A stretch of DNA of 64,000 bases from Mesorhizobium sp. M4B.F.Ca.ET.058.02.1.1 (GCF_003952505.1 NZ_CP034450.1:3534001-3598000), one strand, 5' to 3'. Positions 19,466 to 28,152 are shown, counted from the first letter of the stretch. Notes: generated by a model from the sequence alone, not told the origin. Translations and numbers: made by a program.

Positions 19466-20485
19466 ATGCTGCCACCACTTGCGCCCGCCGACGAGAAACT
19501 GCTGCTCACCTATGCTGACCCCGAGGCAGAGCTGGCCGTAGCTTCCACGGCAAGAAGCCTGTTGGCGCTGCTCGACAATGCCGAGTTCCACGGCGTGCTG
19601 CCGATCATGCTGCGCAAACTGCGGGAAACAGGCGATGCGCATCTGCCCCAGGATGCTGACCTGCAAGCGAGATTGGCCGAACTGCGCGAGGCATCGACGC
19701 TGGTCACCGGCCAGTCCATGCTGCTGCAATATCATGGCGAGCGCATCATGAAGGCGCTTGCGGCGAAGGCCATTCCGGCTCGGATCGTCAAGGGGCCGGT
19801 GTTCGCGCGCAAGCTCTACAAACATGTCTCGGACCGGCCCTTCACCGACATCGACATCCTGGTCGAGCCAGCCAGCATCAACGAGGCCAACCGGGTGATC
19901 GCCGCCTCCGGCTTCGAGCTCTGCAGCGGCGAAGCCCATTCGCACGACCTGCAGGAGTTCAAATGGCTGGAGAAGGAGAATTCCAGCCTGCTGATCGAGC
20001 TGCACGGCAATCTGGTTCATGATTCCGGCATGCGGCGGCGGCTGTCGCTGGGTTTTCGCGACTTGCAGGCCATCGACGGCGACGGAACCGACACGCCGGC
20101 GGCGCTGCTGACCATCGCCATCGTGCATGCGGCCGGTGGACACAAGTTCCACCGGCTGCAGCTCTGTGTCGACGTGCTGCAAGGCGTGCGGGCGTTGCAG
20201 TCGGCGGCGGCCGAAGCGCGGCTGCTGGATGCCGCGCGCATGACCGGCATCGAGCTCGAACTGGCGACTGTGCTCGACGTGACCGGCAGGCTTTTCGACG
20301 AGGCGCGCGCCCTCGACCTTGCCAACCGGGTCAAGCCCGACCTCGGCATCCGGCTCGCCAGGCGACTGATTACCCGCGAGACGCTGCTCGGCGTCAATTC
20401 AAGGGACAAGATGCGCTCGCGGCTGCGCCGCGACGCGTTCCGCTGGATCCAGCGGCTAGCGAGGCCGAGGCCGTATCGTGGCTGA
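19466..20485 (+). CDS. Nucleotidyltransferase-fold protein of a RiPP-type locus
   Basis: About 339 residues, family of uncharacterised nucleotidyltransferases (NTP_transf_5-like). The catalytic pattern is visible in IVKGPVFARKLY and the acidic pair in FTDIDILVEP. Start is ATG 19466; a TTG at 19433 is possible. A related protein is encoded at 46350, next to the lasso precursor. In described Bacillus lasso clusters relatives of this family act on phosphorylated lasso peptides. Here it overlaps the formyltransferase-like gene and faces the kinase, B2 and PqqD genes, so a peptide-tailoring role is plausible but unproven. Confidence 0.75.
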   Translation: MLPPLAPADEKLLLTYADPEAELAVASTARSLLALLDNAEFHGVLPIMLRKLRETGDAHLPQDADLQARLAELREASTLVTGQSMLLQYHGERIMKALAAKAIPARIVKGPVFARKLYKHVSDRPFTDIDILVEPASINEANRVIAASGFELCSGEAHSHDLQEFKWLEKENSSLLIELHGNLVHDSGMRRRLSLGFRDLQAIDGDGTDTPAALLTIAIVHAAGGHKFHRLQLCVDVLQGVRALQSAAAEARLLDAARMTGIELELATVLDVTGRLFDEARALDLANRVKPDLGIRLARRLITRETLLGVNSRDKMRSRLRRDAFRWIQRLARPRPYRG

Positions 20486-21494
20486 TCACACAGCAGCCCC
20501 GGACAGACCCATCTCGGCCGTCTTCATCATCGAAATAACGCCGATCACGGCCCCGATGCTCGCCGGCTGGCTGGAGAAAGGCCATCACATCGCCGCGCTT
20601 GTCGTGCCTGGTCCGCGGCCCGGCAAACAGTCGAGCTTCAGCACCTGGCGGCGGCGGCGCAAACGCAAGCTCGTGCTGAAGCGGCATCTTATCCCCACCG
20701 AGGTGCCGCTGATCGAATTCAGCCGCCCGTACGACTGGGCCGCGCTTGGCCAGCGCCTTGCCGGCTTCCACGCCGATGTCCTCATCACGTTCGGGTTTCT
20801 CACGCTTATTCCCGAGACCTTGCTGAAGCTGTTCGCGAAAGGCGGACTGAACCTGCATCCGGCGCTGCTGCCCAACTACAAGGGCCCGCATCCGATCGCG
20901 CGGCTCGTCGTCGACGAGCAGTATGAGGCGCATGGCGGGGTGAGCCTGCACAAGATGACGTCGGGCTTCGACGAGGGCGACATCCTGGCGCAGATCGCAT
21001 TCTCTCCTGGCGATTGGCACTCGACGGCGACGCTGTCGCGGGCACTGGCCAGCGGGATGAAATTGCTGGTGGCGGAGGCCGCGCCCGATCACTGCGCCGG
21101 CAGGCTCGAAGGCGTGCGGCAGCCGGAAGGGAACTTCACCTGGGCGCAACTCGGCCGCAAGCCGGTGGTGGTCGGCAGTCAATGGTCGAGCGCCCATATT
21201 GCCAGGATCTGGCGCGTGGTCGGGCGTGGCGTTGCGCTCCATGTGCCGATAAACGGGAAGCTGGCCCGGCTGGCGTACCCCATCCGCAGGCTCGGCCCGG
21301 CGACTGGCGAACCGCCGGCAAGGCGGTGGGGGATGATCGAATTCGATTGTGCCGACGGCCGCATCGCGCATCTTGCCTATAATGGTTTCGCGCGTCAGCT
21401 GACGCGCTGGCAGCGCGCGTTCGGCCGACTGCGGCTCGGGCAGAAGTCCTTCGAAATGCGCCGCTTTGGCGAGCGCGCCGAAGGCCCGCGGTGA
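20478..21494 (+). CDS. Formyltransferase-like protein (Formyl_trans_N fold)
   Basis: 338-residue protein whose core resembles methionyl-tRNA formyltransferase and related hydroxymethyl/formyl transferases: catalytic Asn/His in GGLNLHPALLPNYKGPHPI and catalytic Asp in KMTSGFDEGDILAQI. The N-terminus (SAVFIIEITPITAPM) lacks the usual translation-enzyme context, and a real fmt would normally sit with def. The start is GTG 20478, overlapping the preceding stop. Within this locus it may formylate a sugar or amino group during peptide or polysaccharide tailoring; the substrate is unknown. Confidence 0.75.
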   Translation: MADHTAAPDRPISAVFIIEITPITAPMLAGWLEKGHHIAALVVPGPRPGKQSSFSTWRRRRKRKLVLKRHLIPTEVPLIEFSRPYDWAALGQRLAGFHADVLITFGFLTLIPETLLKLFAKGGLNLHPALLPNYKGPHPIARLVVDEQYEAHGGVSLHKMTSGFDEGDILAQIAFSPGDWHSTATLSRALASGMKLLVAEAAPDHCAGRLEGVRQPEGNFTWAQLGRKPVVVGSQWSSAHIARIWRVVGRGVALHVPINGKLARLAYPIRRLGPATGEPPARRWGMIEFDCADGRIAHLAYNGFARQLTRWQRAFGRLRLGQKSFEMRRFGERAEGPR

Positions 21495-21495
21495 A

Positions 21496-22464
21496 TCAGG
21501 CGAGCGCCAGCGCGGACCGGATCAACCGCGCCGCATCGGCAGGTCGCGCGCCGACCTCCAGGGTAAAGGTCGGCACCGTCGTGACCAGTTTGGCGATCGT
21601 CGCCAGTCGGTGTTTTTGCAGTGGCAGCAGGCCGGTCATGCCGGTCCTGACGTTGTCGGCGGCCAGCGCGACCATGGCGTCGGTCCTGGCCATGGGATTG
21701 AGCCTGCTCTCGCCGTCGGCCGAGCGGGCAAGGTGAAGCAGCGCCGAGACCGGCCTGGCGACCACGCTTTCGACGCGCAGGATCTGGCCGAGGCGCTCGA
21801 GCGACACGGCCTGTTCGCCATTGCGGTCCCACGACGGGCCGAGGCAGGGCGAGACGAGAGGGACAAGTTCGGCTGTCTTGCGGTGGATCTTCACATGGCG
21901 AGGCAAGCCCCAGGCCGCGGCTTTGTCCGGCGCCACATCGAGGATCATGGAATCGTCCGCGCAGAGGCCGAAGCCTTGCGAAGCCAGCGCCAGCGAGGTC
22001 GTGGTCTTGCCGGTGCCGCTCGGGGCGTGGATAAGGACCACGGCGTCGCTCCCCGGCAGCGTCAGGCCGGCGGTGTGCAGCATATACTGCCCACCCGCGT
22101 CGAGCGCGGCATCAAGCACCAGCATCCACGCCGTCCAGGTGATCCTGACACCGGGGCGCGTGCGGATTTCGGCCCGGCGCTCGCCGGCACGGATGGAAAG
22201 CGTCTGGCGGCCGGGAAACACCAGGTGAAGGACGTCGCCGCCATCGATCATCCGGCAATGGCCGTCCTCGGGCACCTCGCCGTCGAAGGCGAGCGTCCCC
22301 TCGGGCGTCTCGGAAAGCGATTGCGTCTCGATGATGTCGATGCGAAAGCCGGCTTCGACGGGTTCGGCGGCGCTCAGGCCCGCGAGCATCCTATCGAGAT
22401 CGCGCCAGAGCTCGGCGCGTTCGGCCGAAATGGCGACGATCTGGCCGTTAAGGGCGTAGCTCAT
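21496..22464 (-). CDS. HPr kinase-like P-loop kinase of the RiPP-type locus
   Basis: 322 residues. The P-loop is IHAPSGTGKTTTSLAL and the catalytic Asp pair in GLCADDSMILD, as in HprK-like kinases. The regulatory N-domain of true HprK is not evident. Start is ATG 22464; a TTG at 22476 overlaps the B2 gene. The stop lies 2 bases from the converging formyltransferase-like gene. Relatives in lasso clusters (for example in paeninodin biosynthesis) phosphorylate the C-terminal Ser of the precursor; the substrate here is not known. Confidence 0.8.
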   Translation of the reverse strand: MSYALNGQIVAISAERAELWRDLDRMLAGLSAAEPVEAGFRIDIIETQSLSETPEGTLAFDGEVPEDGHCRMIDGGDVLHLVFPGRQTLSIRAGERRAEIRTRPGVRITWTAWMLVLDAALDAGGQYMLHTAGLTLPGSDAVVLIHAPSGTGKTTTSLALASQGFGLCADDSMILDVAPDKAAAWGLPRHVKIHRKTAELVPLVSPCLGPSWDRNGEQAVSLERLGQILRVESVVARPVSALLHLARSADGESRLNPMARTDAMVALAADNVRTGMTGLLPLQKHRLATIAKLVTTVPTFTLEVGARPADAARLIRSALALA

Positions 22465-22472
22465 GGACGCGG

Positions 22473-22907
22473 TCAAGCGGCACGCGCCTTTCCAGATTCG
22501 GCATGATGGCGATAGATCTCCACCATGCCGGGGAGGCTATCGCTTACCACCGGCCGGCCATCGAGACAGACCCAGCAATGCGCCGACAGGCGCGGCGCGT
22601 GCATCGACTGCGGATCGACACCAAAGCGCAGGTCCGGGTCGAAGCCAGCGAGACGCAGGAAGCGATGGGCGAGCAGGCCCTCCCTCAGGCATCTTCGATC
22701 ACGCATCAGCCAGGGATGCCTGACCGCACGGTTGACGCTGGCGACGATGTAGGAGGACGGCAGGCCGCGATAGGGTGTCGGCGATGTCAGCGGCGCCCAT
22801 TTCAACATCGCTTCGAAATCGCGCTTGCCGACGAGGGCCGGCATCAGCCGCGCGCTGATCCACAGATGGGCGCGAAACAACACCCGCAGCAGCCCGTAAG
22901 CCATCAT
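22473..22907 (-). CDS. Lasso-peptide B2-type transglutaminase-like protease
   Basis: 144-residue protein of the McjB C-terminal (B2) family. The nucleophile Cys is in MRDRRCLREGLLAHRFL and the catalytic His in LSAHCWVCLDGRPV. These proteases cut the leader of RiPP precursors bound by a PqqD-like partner. Start ATG 22907 overlaps the stop of the PqqD-like gene, and the 3' end overlaps the region just before the kinase start, so the three genes form one operon. Confidence 0.85.
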   Translation of the reverse strand: MMAYGLLRVLFRAHLWISARLMPALVGKRDFEAMLKWAPLTSPTPYRGLPSSYIVASVNRAVRHPWLMRDRRCLREGLLAHRFLRLAGFDPDLRFGVDPQSMHAPRLSAHCWVCLDGRPVVSDSLPGMVEIYRHHAESGKARAA

Positions 22908-23191
22908 GCACCCGGGTCGGCTAGGATACCTTCCGCCACCAGCTCAGCGGCAAGCGCCGCCATGTCCTGGTCGAGCATGGCCTTGTCGACCTCGAACTCG
23001 TCGGACAGCAGATCGACAATCTGGTCGAGGCTGCGGGCGCCGTCGACCTTATCGAGAAAGGCTTCAGTAGTGCCGTTGCAAGTATAGAGCTGGCCGCTGC
23101 GCGCCAGAAGCACGACCGCACCATCACCGACATGCTGCACCGATGCATCGTCGGCCAGCCGCAGAACCATTCCAGATGCGATTTCAGCCAT
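22904..23191 (-). CDS. PqqD-like RiPP recognition protein (B1 type)
   Basis: 95-residue protein of the PqqD family, a winged-helix RiPP recognition element that binds leader peptides and presents them to modifying enzymes. Typical features are the central strand VLLARSGQLYTCNGTTEAFL and the helix SLDQIVDLLSDEFEVDKA. It is first of the PqqD-B2-HprK minus-strand set, about 115 bases after the precursor-like ORF at 23306-23392. Confidence 0.85.
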   Translation of the reverse strand: MAEIASGMVLRLADDASVQHVGDGAVVLLARSGQLYTCNGTTEAFLDKVDGARSLDQIVDLLSDEFEVDKAMLDQDMAALAAELVAEGILADPGA

Positions 23192-23305
23192 GGGGCCTCC
23201 AGTCCATGCAAGAATGCTGGAGAGCCATTAGCGCGGCAGGACGATGCTGTCCATCGTCCTGACCGCCCAGGCGACGACGGGCTTCGGCCCGACTGGTGCG
23301 GGAAA

Positions 23306-23392
23306 TCACCCGCGTGAAGTCTGCGTCGCGGCGGTCACGGCGGATAGTTTCTCGCGCTTGCTCGATACCGGCTTTTCGCAGGCCTTCTTCAC
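23306..23392 (-). CDS. Tiny RiPP precursor-like ORF (28 residues, GTG start)
   Basis: A GTG at 23390-23392 is preceded by GGGAG at good spacing and opens a 28-residue frame that starts MKKACEKPVSSKREKL and ends SAVTAATQTSRG. The pattern KxxEKPxxxxxxxLxxVTA is like short ORFs annotated in rhizobia as putative RiPP precursors. It lies directly upstream of the PqqD-B2-kinase operon and on the same strand. The positions where a YxxPxL recognition motif would be expected hold Cys and Ser instead of Tyr and Leu, each one base change away. So it is either a diverged or a decaying precursor. No cyclase gene is nearby. Confidence 0.55.
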   Translation of the reverse strand: MKKACEKPVSSKREKLSAVTAATQTSRG

Positions 23393-23531
23393 GGCAATCT
23401 CCCGGAACCATCGATGGCCGCAGATGACAGTTGACGCCATTGCCCGGCAAGCTGACGAAAACGGGGGGTGTTGCCTTCTTTCCCTTAAGTAAGCTATGGA
23501 ATCGCCGGCGTCTGGGGAGAGGGTGACGAGT

Positions 23532-23648
23532 ATGCGTTACAATTGGGATCGCGCGCCGACGGCATTCGAACGCCACCGGAAGGCTCTTGCGGCTGCGATA
23601 TTGATCGCCGGCGGGGTCGGGTTGATGCTCGCGGCCTTGCCGCTTTAA
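23532..23648 (+). CDS. Small single-pass membrane protein (38 residues)
   Basis: ATG 23532 to TAA 23648, with GGGTGACGAG before the start. The peptide has a polar head (MRYNWDRAPTAFERHRKA) and a hydrophobic helix (LAAAILIAGGVGLMLAALPL). No known family is recognised. It stands alone between the RiPP-type locus and the DUF2259 remnant. Too short for standard gene callers but has a good ribosome site and clean topology. Confidence 0.5.
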   Translation: MRYNWDRAPTAFERHRKALAAAILIAGGVGLMLAALPL

Positions 23649-23730
23649 GCCGGCAAACAGTGCGGACAGGCAGGAACGGTGCCGTGGCACCGCCGGCAGG
23701 GTTTGCATGCCCCGGCCGGGCCGGCGTTGT

Positions 23731-24109
23731 TCAGCGCGCCCGGCCTGTCACCGCGATGAAGCGGCGGTCGCGGCCTTCGAAGCCCTGGCTGAAGCGCTGG
23801 ACCAGCACGGCAATCACCGCCGGCTTGCCCTCGGGCGCAAATTCGTAGGCCTCCGACAGGGAGTAGGAGATCGGGCAGTTCCTCGAGCCCGGCACCGCCT
23901 TGTCCTCATGCAATATCTTCAACGGCTTGCCGTCCTGGCCCTGCAACGTCAGCCGGAAGCCGAGCGCCTTGCCCGATATGTCGCCATTTTGCTGCGTCTC
24001 GAAGCTCGCCGAGCAGTCCGCCGTGCTCGCGGCCTGGCCCAACGCATGGCGGGCAGCTATCAGCATGCCATGGTGCCGGATATTTGCGGCCGAGACGAGA
24101 TCGGCCATC
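23731..24109 (-). pseudogene. DUF2259-type secreted protein, C-terminal remnant
   Basis: The frame ends with a conserved-looking module (CPISYSLSEAYEFAPEGKPA, then VLVQRFSQGFEGRDRRFIAV), which I recognise as the C-terminus of DUF2259 predicted secreted proteins. Those are about twice this length; the N-terminal half and signal peptide are missing, and the frame runs into the promoter side of prpE. A possible ATG is at 24109, a longer open frame reaches 24168. I read it as a truncated gene left by a deletion. Confidence 0.5.
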
Positions 24110-24189
24110 GACGAATTTCGGGGAAGACATGGCCGGCAGGAAGAGCATAGGCTATTCGAGGACGGCAAATTTCCTGGGGAGGAAGCTGG

Positions 24190-26097
24190 ATGGCGTCACG
24201 CTACCACGAGGTCTATGAGGGCTGGAAACGCGATCCGGAGCAATTCTGGGCGGACGCGGCGAAAGCCATCGACTGGTTCTCCCCCTATGGGCGCGTCTTC
24301 GATGCCGAGGCCGGCGTCTATGGCCGCTGGTTCACCGGCGCCTCCTGCAACACCTGCTTCAACGCCATCGACCGCCATGTCGCCAGCGGCCGCGCCGAGC
24401 AGGTGGCGCTGATCCACGACAGCGCGATCACCGGCACGATCAGGAAATTCACCTATGTCGAGCTGAAGCGCGAAGTGATCGCACTCGCCTCGGTGCTGAA
24501 GAACCGCGGCATCGGCAAGGGCGACCGCGTCATCATCTACATGCCGATGGTGGCGGAAGCGGCCTTCGCCATGCTCGCCTGCTCGCGCATCGGCGCCGTG
24601 CATTCGGTGGTCTTCGGCGGCTTCGCCTCGCATGAACTCGCCACCCGCATCGACGACGCCAAGCCGAAGCTGATCATCTCGGCATCCTGCGGCCTGGAGC
24701 CCGGACGCACCGTCGCCTACAAGCCGCTCCTCGATACAGCAATCGAGCTCTCCAGGCACAAGCCTGACGCTTGCCTGATCCTGCAGCGCGAGCAGTTGCG
24801 CTGCGAGCTGAAGGACCATTACGACATCGATTATGCCGACGCGGTTGGGCGCGAGCGGGCCGCCGGGGCCAATGTCGACTGCGTTCCGGTGCTGGCCACG
24901 GACCCGCTCTATATCATCTATACGTCGGGCACGACCGGCCAGCCGAAGGGCATCGTGCGCGACAATGGCGGCCACATGGTCGCCTTGAAATGGACGATGG
25001 AGAACGAGTTCGGCGTCAAGCCGGGCGAAGTGTTCTGGGCGGCTTCCGACGTCGGCTGGGTGGTCGGCCATTCCTACATCGTCTACGGCCCGCTGCTGCA
25101 TGGCGCAACCAGCGTGCTGTTTGAGGGCAAGCCGGTCGGCACGCCGGACGCCGGCACCTACTGGCGGGTGATCTCGCAGCATGGCGTGGTGGCGCTGTTT
25201 ACCGCGCCGACCGCCTTCCGCGCCATCAAGGGACAGGACCCGCGCGGCGAATTCGTGCCGAGTTACGATCTGTCGAAATTCCGCACGTTGTTTCTCGCCG
25301 GCGAGCGCGCCGACCCGGAAACCATCAAATGGGCCGAGCAGAAGCTCGCCGTGCCGGTGATCGACCACTGGTGGCAGACCGAGACCGGCTCGCCGATGAC
25401 CATCAACCCGGCCGGCCTTGGGCTCTTGCCGGTGAAATACGGATCGCCCGGCGTGCCGATGCCGGGCTACGATATTCGCGTGCTCGACGATGCCGGCCAT
25501 GAAGTGGCCCGCGGCACGCTCGGCAATGTCGTGGTCAAGCTGCCCTTGCCGGCCGGCTGCCTGCCAACGCTGTGGAACGCCGACGCCCGCTTCCGCCAGG
25601 CCTATCTCGAGGAGTTCCCAGGCTTCTACAAGACGGCCGACGCCGGCATGATCGACGAGGATGGCTATCTCTATGTCATGGCCCGCACCGACGACATCAT
25701 CAATGTCGCCGGCCATCGGCTATCGACTGGAGCGATGGAGGAAGTGCTTGCCGCGCATCCCGACGTCGCCGAATGCGCCGTCATCGGCATCGCCGACGCG
25801 ATGAAAGGCCAGGTGCCACTTGGCTTCGTCGTACTCAACGCCGGCGTTTCGCGCGACATCGGCCTCATCGAAAGCGAGGTGGTAGGACTTGTGCGCGAGC
25901 GCATCGGCCCGGTCGCCGCCTTCAGGACGGTGGTGACGATCAAGCGCCTGCCCAAGACGCGCTCTGGCAAGATCCTGCGCGGCACCATGCAGAAGATCGC
26001 CGACAAGGAAGAATGGACCATGCCGGCGACCATCGACGATCCGGCCATCCTCGACGAGATCACCGCGGCGCTCAAGGGACGCGGCATCGGGGTGTAG
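24190..26097 (+). CDS. prpE: Propionate-CoA ligase PrpE
   Basis: 635-residue acyl-CoA synthetase of the acetyl/propionyl type. Adenylation motifs are IYTSGTTGQPKGIVRDNGGH (the IVRD continuation is typical of PrpE), DHWWQTETGSP and YLYVMARTDDIINVAGHRLS, and the C-terminal catalytic Lys lies in LPKTRSGKILRG. The N-terminus (YHEVYEGWKRDPEQFWADAA) is the usual ACS-N domain. A GGGGAGGAAG ribosome site precedes ATG 24190. No other propionate genes are near, so it probably acts as a stand-alone activating enzyme. Confidence 0.93.
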   Translation: MASRYHEVYEGWKRDPEQFWADAAKAIDWFSPYGRVFDAEAGVYGRWFTGASCNTCFNAIDRHVASGRAEQVALIHDSAITGTIRKFTYVELKREVIALASVLKNRGIGKGDRVIIYMPMVAEAAFAMLACSRIGAVHSVVFGGFASHELATRIDDAKPKLIISASCGLEPGRTVAYKPLLDTAIELSRHKPDACLILQREQLRCELKDHYDIDYADAVGRERAAGANVDCVPVLATDPLYIIYTSGTTGQPKGIVRDNGGHMVALKWTMENEFGVKPGEVFWAASDVGWVVGHSYIVYGPLLHGATSVLFEGKPVGTPDAGTYWRVISQHGVVALFTAPTAFRAIKGQDPRGEFVPSYDLSKFRTLFLAGERADPETIKWAEQKLAVPVIDHWWQTETGSPMTINPAGLGLLPVKYGSPGVPMPGYDIRVLDDAGHEVARGTLGNVVVKLPLPAGCLPTLWNADARFRQAYLEEFPGFYKTADAGMIDEDGYLYVMARTDDIINVAGHRLSTGAMEEVLAAHPDVAECAVIGIADAMKGQVPLGFVVLNAGVSRDIGLIESEVVGLVRERIGPVAAFRTVVTIKRLPKTRSGKILRGTMQKIADKEEWTMPATIDDPAILDEITAALKGRGIGV

Positions 26098-26143
26098 CCG
26101 GGCATGCATGGTCGCTCGCGCGCGCCCGACCTTTTGCTGCGCA

Positions 26144-26281
26144 ATGCAGAAAACCACCTTTGGCGGCGTCGATATCCTGCGGTTCCTGGCCGCCGCGCTG
26201 GTGATGTTCTGTCACTACCGCTACCGGCTCAAGCGGCTTAACTTCAGGTTTCCCGCGCCTGAAGTCACGAGCCCGTGGTAA
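26144..26281 (+). pseudogene. Acyltransferase-3 family, 45-residue N-terminal stub
   Basis: A short frame begins MQKTTFGGVDILRFLAAAL and includes VMFCHYRYR, the start of membrane acyltransferase-3 proteins (compare the exoZ-like protein at 56640). It stops after 45 residues and no continuation is found in other frames, so only the first membrane helix of a gene of about 350 residues remains. Probably a deletion remnant between prpE and the phosphoesterase. Confidence 0.5.
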
Positions 26282-26365
26282 TTCCGGCCAAGCATGATAT
26301 CGAGGCTTCATGCGTGCCGTGTGACATGCTCCCGAAACCCCCATGCGAGCATCGAGCCTCATTCC

Positions 26366-27136
26366 GTGAGCCTGTTCCAGCGATCGAGACGACCCCGGAC
26401 CGCGCCGCGCGATCGTCTGGAATTGGAAATGCAGGACACGGTCGTCTATGCGATCGGCGATGTGCACGGCTGCTACAAGGAGCTGCGGTCGCTGGAACAA
26501 AAGATCCTGCTCGACGCGTTGCCCTTTCGCGGGCGCAAGATCATCATCATGCTTGGCGACTATGTCGACCGCGGCCCGAACTCGAGACGCGTCCTCGATC
26601 ATCTCATCGCGCCGGCGCCGCAAGGCTTCCTGCGCGTCTGCCTGGCGGGAAACCACGAGGTCGCCATGCTCGGCTATCTCGACGGGCATCTGTCGCGGGA
26701 ACTTTGGCTGGCGATCGGCGGACTCGAGACGCTCTATTCCTATGGCGTCGACCCGGCACGCCTTGGCGACCTTTACGGCTCAAGCGAGGAGGTCGACCGG
26801 CGCATCCGCGCCGCCATTCCCGCCGGCCATGTCAGCTTCTTGCGCACGCTGCCGGTCATGGTCTGCTCGCGCAAGTTCGTCTTCGTCCACGCCGGCATCC
26901 GGCCGGGCATCGACCTCGTCGAGCAGGACGAGGACGACCTGCTCAACATCCGCTCGGAATTCTTCGAGAAGGCCCATATCCTCGACCGCTGGGTGGTGCA
27001 TGGACACACGATCGTGGATGTGCCGAAGTTCGAAGGGCACCGGCTCGGCATCGATACCGGCGCCTTCCGGAGCGGGCGGCTGACCGCGGTCAGGATCGTC
27101 GGCAAGCACGGCAAGCTGCTGTCTTCGGCGGGTTAA
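26366..27136 (+). CDS. Calcineurin-like Ser/Thr protein phosphatase family metallophosphoesterase
   Basis: 256-residue phosphoesterase with all metal-binding signatures in order: YAIGDVHGCY, MLGDYVDRGPNS, LAGNHEVAML, and the late VVHGHTIVDVPKF. This is the PPP/PphA-ApaH group rather than a nuclease-type enzyme. The GTG at 26366 was chosen because homologues have a short basic N-terminus before VYAIGDVHG; the frame stays open to 26294. It could dephosphorylate proteins or dinucleoside polyphosphates; the sequence does not decide. Confidence 0.85.
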   Translation: MSLFQRSRRPRTAPRDRLELEMQDTVVYAIGDVHGCYKELRSLEQKILLDALPFRGRKIIIMLGDYVDRGPNSRRVLDHLIAPAPQGFLRVCLAGNHEVAMLGYLDGHLSRELWLAIGGLETLYSYGVDPARLGDLYGSSEEVDRRIRAAIPAGHVSFLRTLPVMVCSRKFVFVHAGIRPGIDLVEQDEDDLLNIRSEFFEKAHILDRWVVHGHTIVDVPKFEGHRLGIDTGAFRSGRLTAVRIVGKHGKLLSSAG

Positions 27137-27159
27137 AGAAGAGCACAGCGTCGCCGCTC

Positions 27160-28152
27160 TCAGATCGGCGCAAGCTCGGCCTCGGCGGCGGCGCCATAGG
27201 ACAGCAAGTCGCCCTGCCATTTGCTGCGCTTGAGGAACTGTTCCCAGGTCAGCGCATTCGGATCGATCTTCCGACTCCAGGTCAGATCGCGCCCGGGAGC
27301 GTAGTAGCCATATTCGACGGCATATTCGACCATGCCCACCAATTCGCGCACGAGATGCTCGTTGCCGGCGAAACCCGGAAAATGGCGCAATAAGTCTTCG
27401 CGCGAGTATGCAGAGGCGTAGCGCGCGCGCTTGCCGGTGACGCGCACAAACGTGTCCACCATTTGCTGCGCCGAGATAAACTCGCCGATCACGGGCAGCG
27501 CCTCCCCGGTGTATCGCGCGGGGTGATCGAAGATCTCGCGCACCGCTGGACCGGCCGCAGTGAGCGGGTCGCAGAACGGCACGGGGATGTCCGGAGGCAA
27601 GTATATGGCGAAATCTATGCCGTCCTCCACACCTTGCGGCACGTAGTATTCCAGGAAGTTGGTGTAATAAAACGCCAAGTATACAAACGAGCTGCGAATG
27701 GGTAAGCTGCGGATGTAATCCTCTACCTTCGCCTTGTCCGTGAAATGCGGTGCCCACTTGGTGCCGCCGGTGATCGCTTCGACATTTTCGAGCCCGCTGA
27801 AAACCACGTGTTCGACACCAGCGGCCACTGCCGCGTCGGCCAACTCCTTTCCGAGGTTGAGTTCGGGTTCCGCCGGCGGCACCTTGACGATCGGCGGCGT
27901 CATCAAGAACGCCCCGGCCGAACCTTTCAGTGCTTCGGTCAGTTCGGCCTGCCGGCCGAGTTCCAGGGGCGCCACCACGACCTCGGCCCCTTTCTTCGCC
28001 AAGGCTTGCGCTGGTTGGCTGTCGAGACGGCGAGTCAGCGCGCGCACGCGGTAGCGTCCACTGTCGAGCAGGGACTTGGCGACGCTGCGACCCTGCTTGC
28101 TCGAGGCCCCGACAACGGTGATCAGGGGTTTGGAGGTATCGATCTGGCTCAT
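27160..28152 (-). CDS. NmrA-like NAD(P)-binding protein
   Basis: 330-residue atypical short-chain dehydrogenase-like protein. The dinucleotide loop at the N-terminus reads ITVVGASSKQGRSVAKSLL, followed by the NmrA-type substrate-side loops. Proteins of this kind bind NAD(P) and often act as redox sensors or quinone reductases. ATG 28152 fits the family N-terminus; the frame remains open further upstream across the divergent promoter. It is divergent from a LysR regulator, a frequent regulator-target layout. Confidence 0.8.
   Translation of the reverse strand: MSQIDTSKPLITVVGASSKQGRSVAKSLLDSGRYRVRALTRRLDSQPAQALAKKGAEVVVAPLELGRQAELTEALKGSAGAFLMTPPIVKVPPAEPELNLGKELADAAVAAGVEHVVFSGLENVEAITGGTKWAPHFTDKAKVEDYIRSLPIRSSFVYLAFYYTNFLEYYVPQGVEDGIDFAIYLPPDIPVPFCDPLTAAGPAVREIFDHPARYTGEALPVIGEFISAQQMVDTFVRVTGKRARYASAYSREDLLRHFPGFAGNEHLVRELVGMVEYAVEYGYYAPGRDLTWSRKIDPNALTWEQFLKRSKWQGDLLSYGAAAEAELAPI

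Noticed and set aside
23184..23708. The 174-codon minus-strand ORF covering the precursor-like region
   Set aside because: No protein-like features; the short GTG-start frame inside the interval has the better ribosome site and family pattern.
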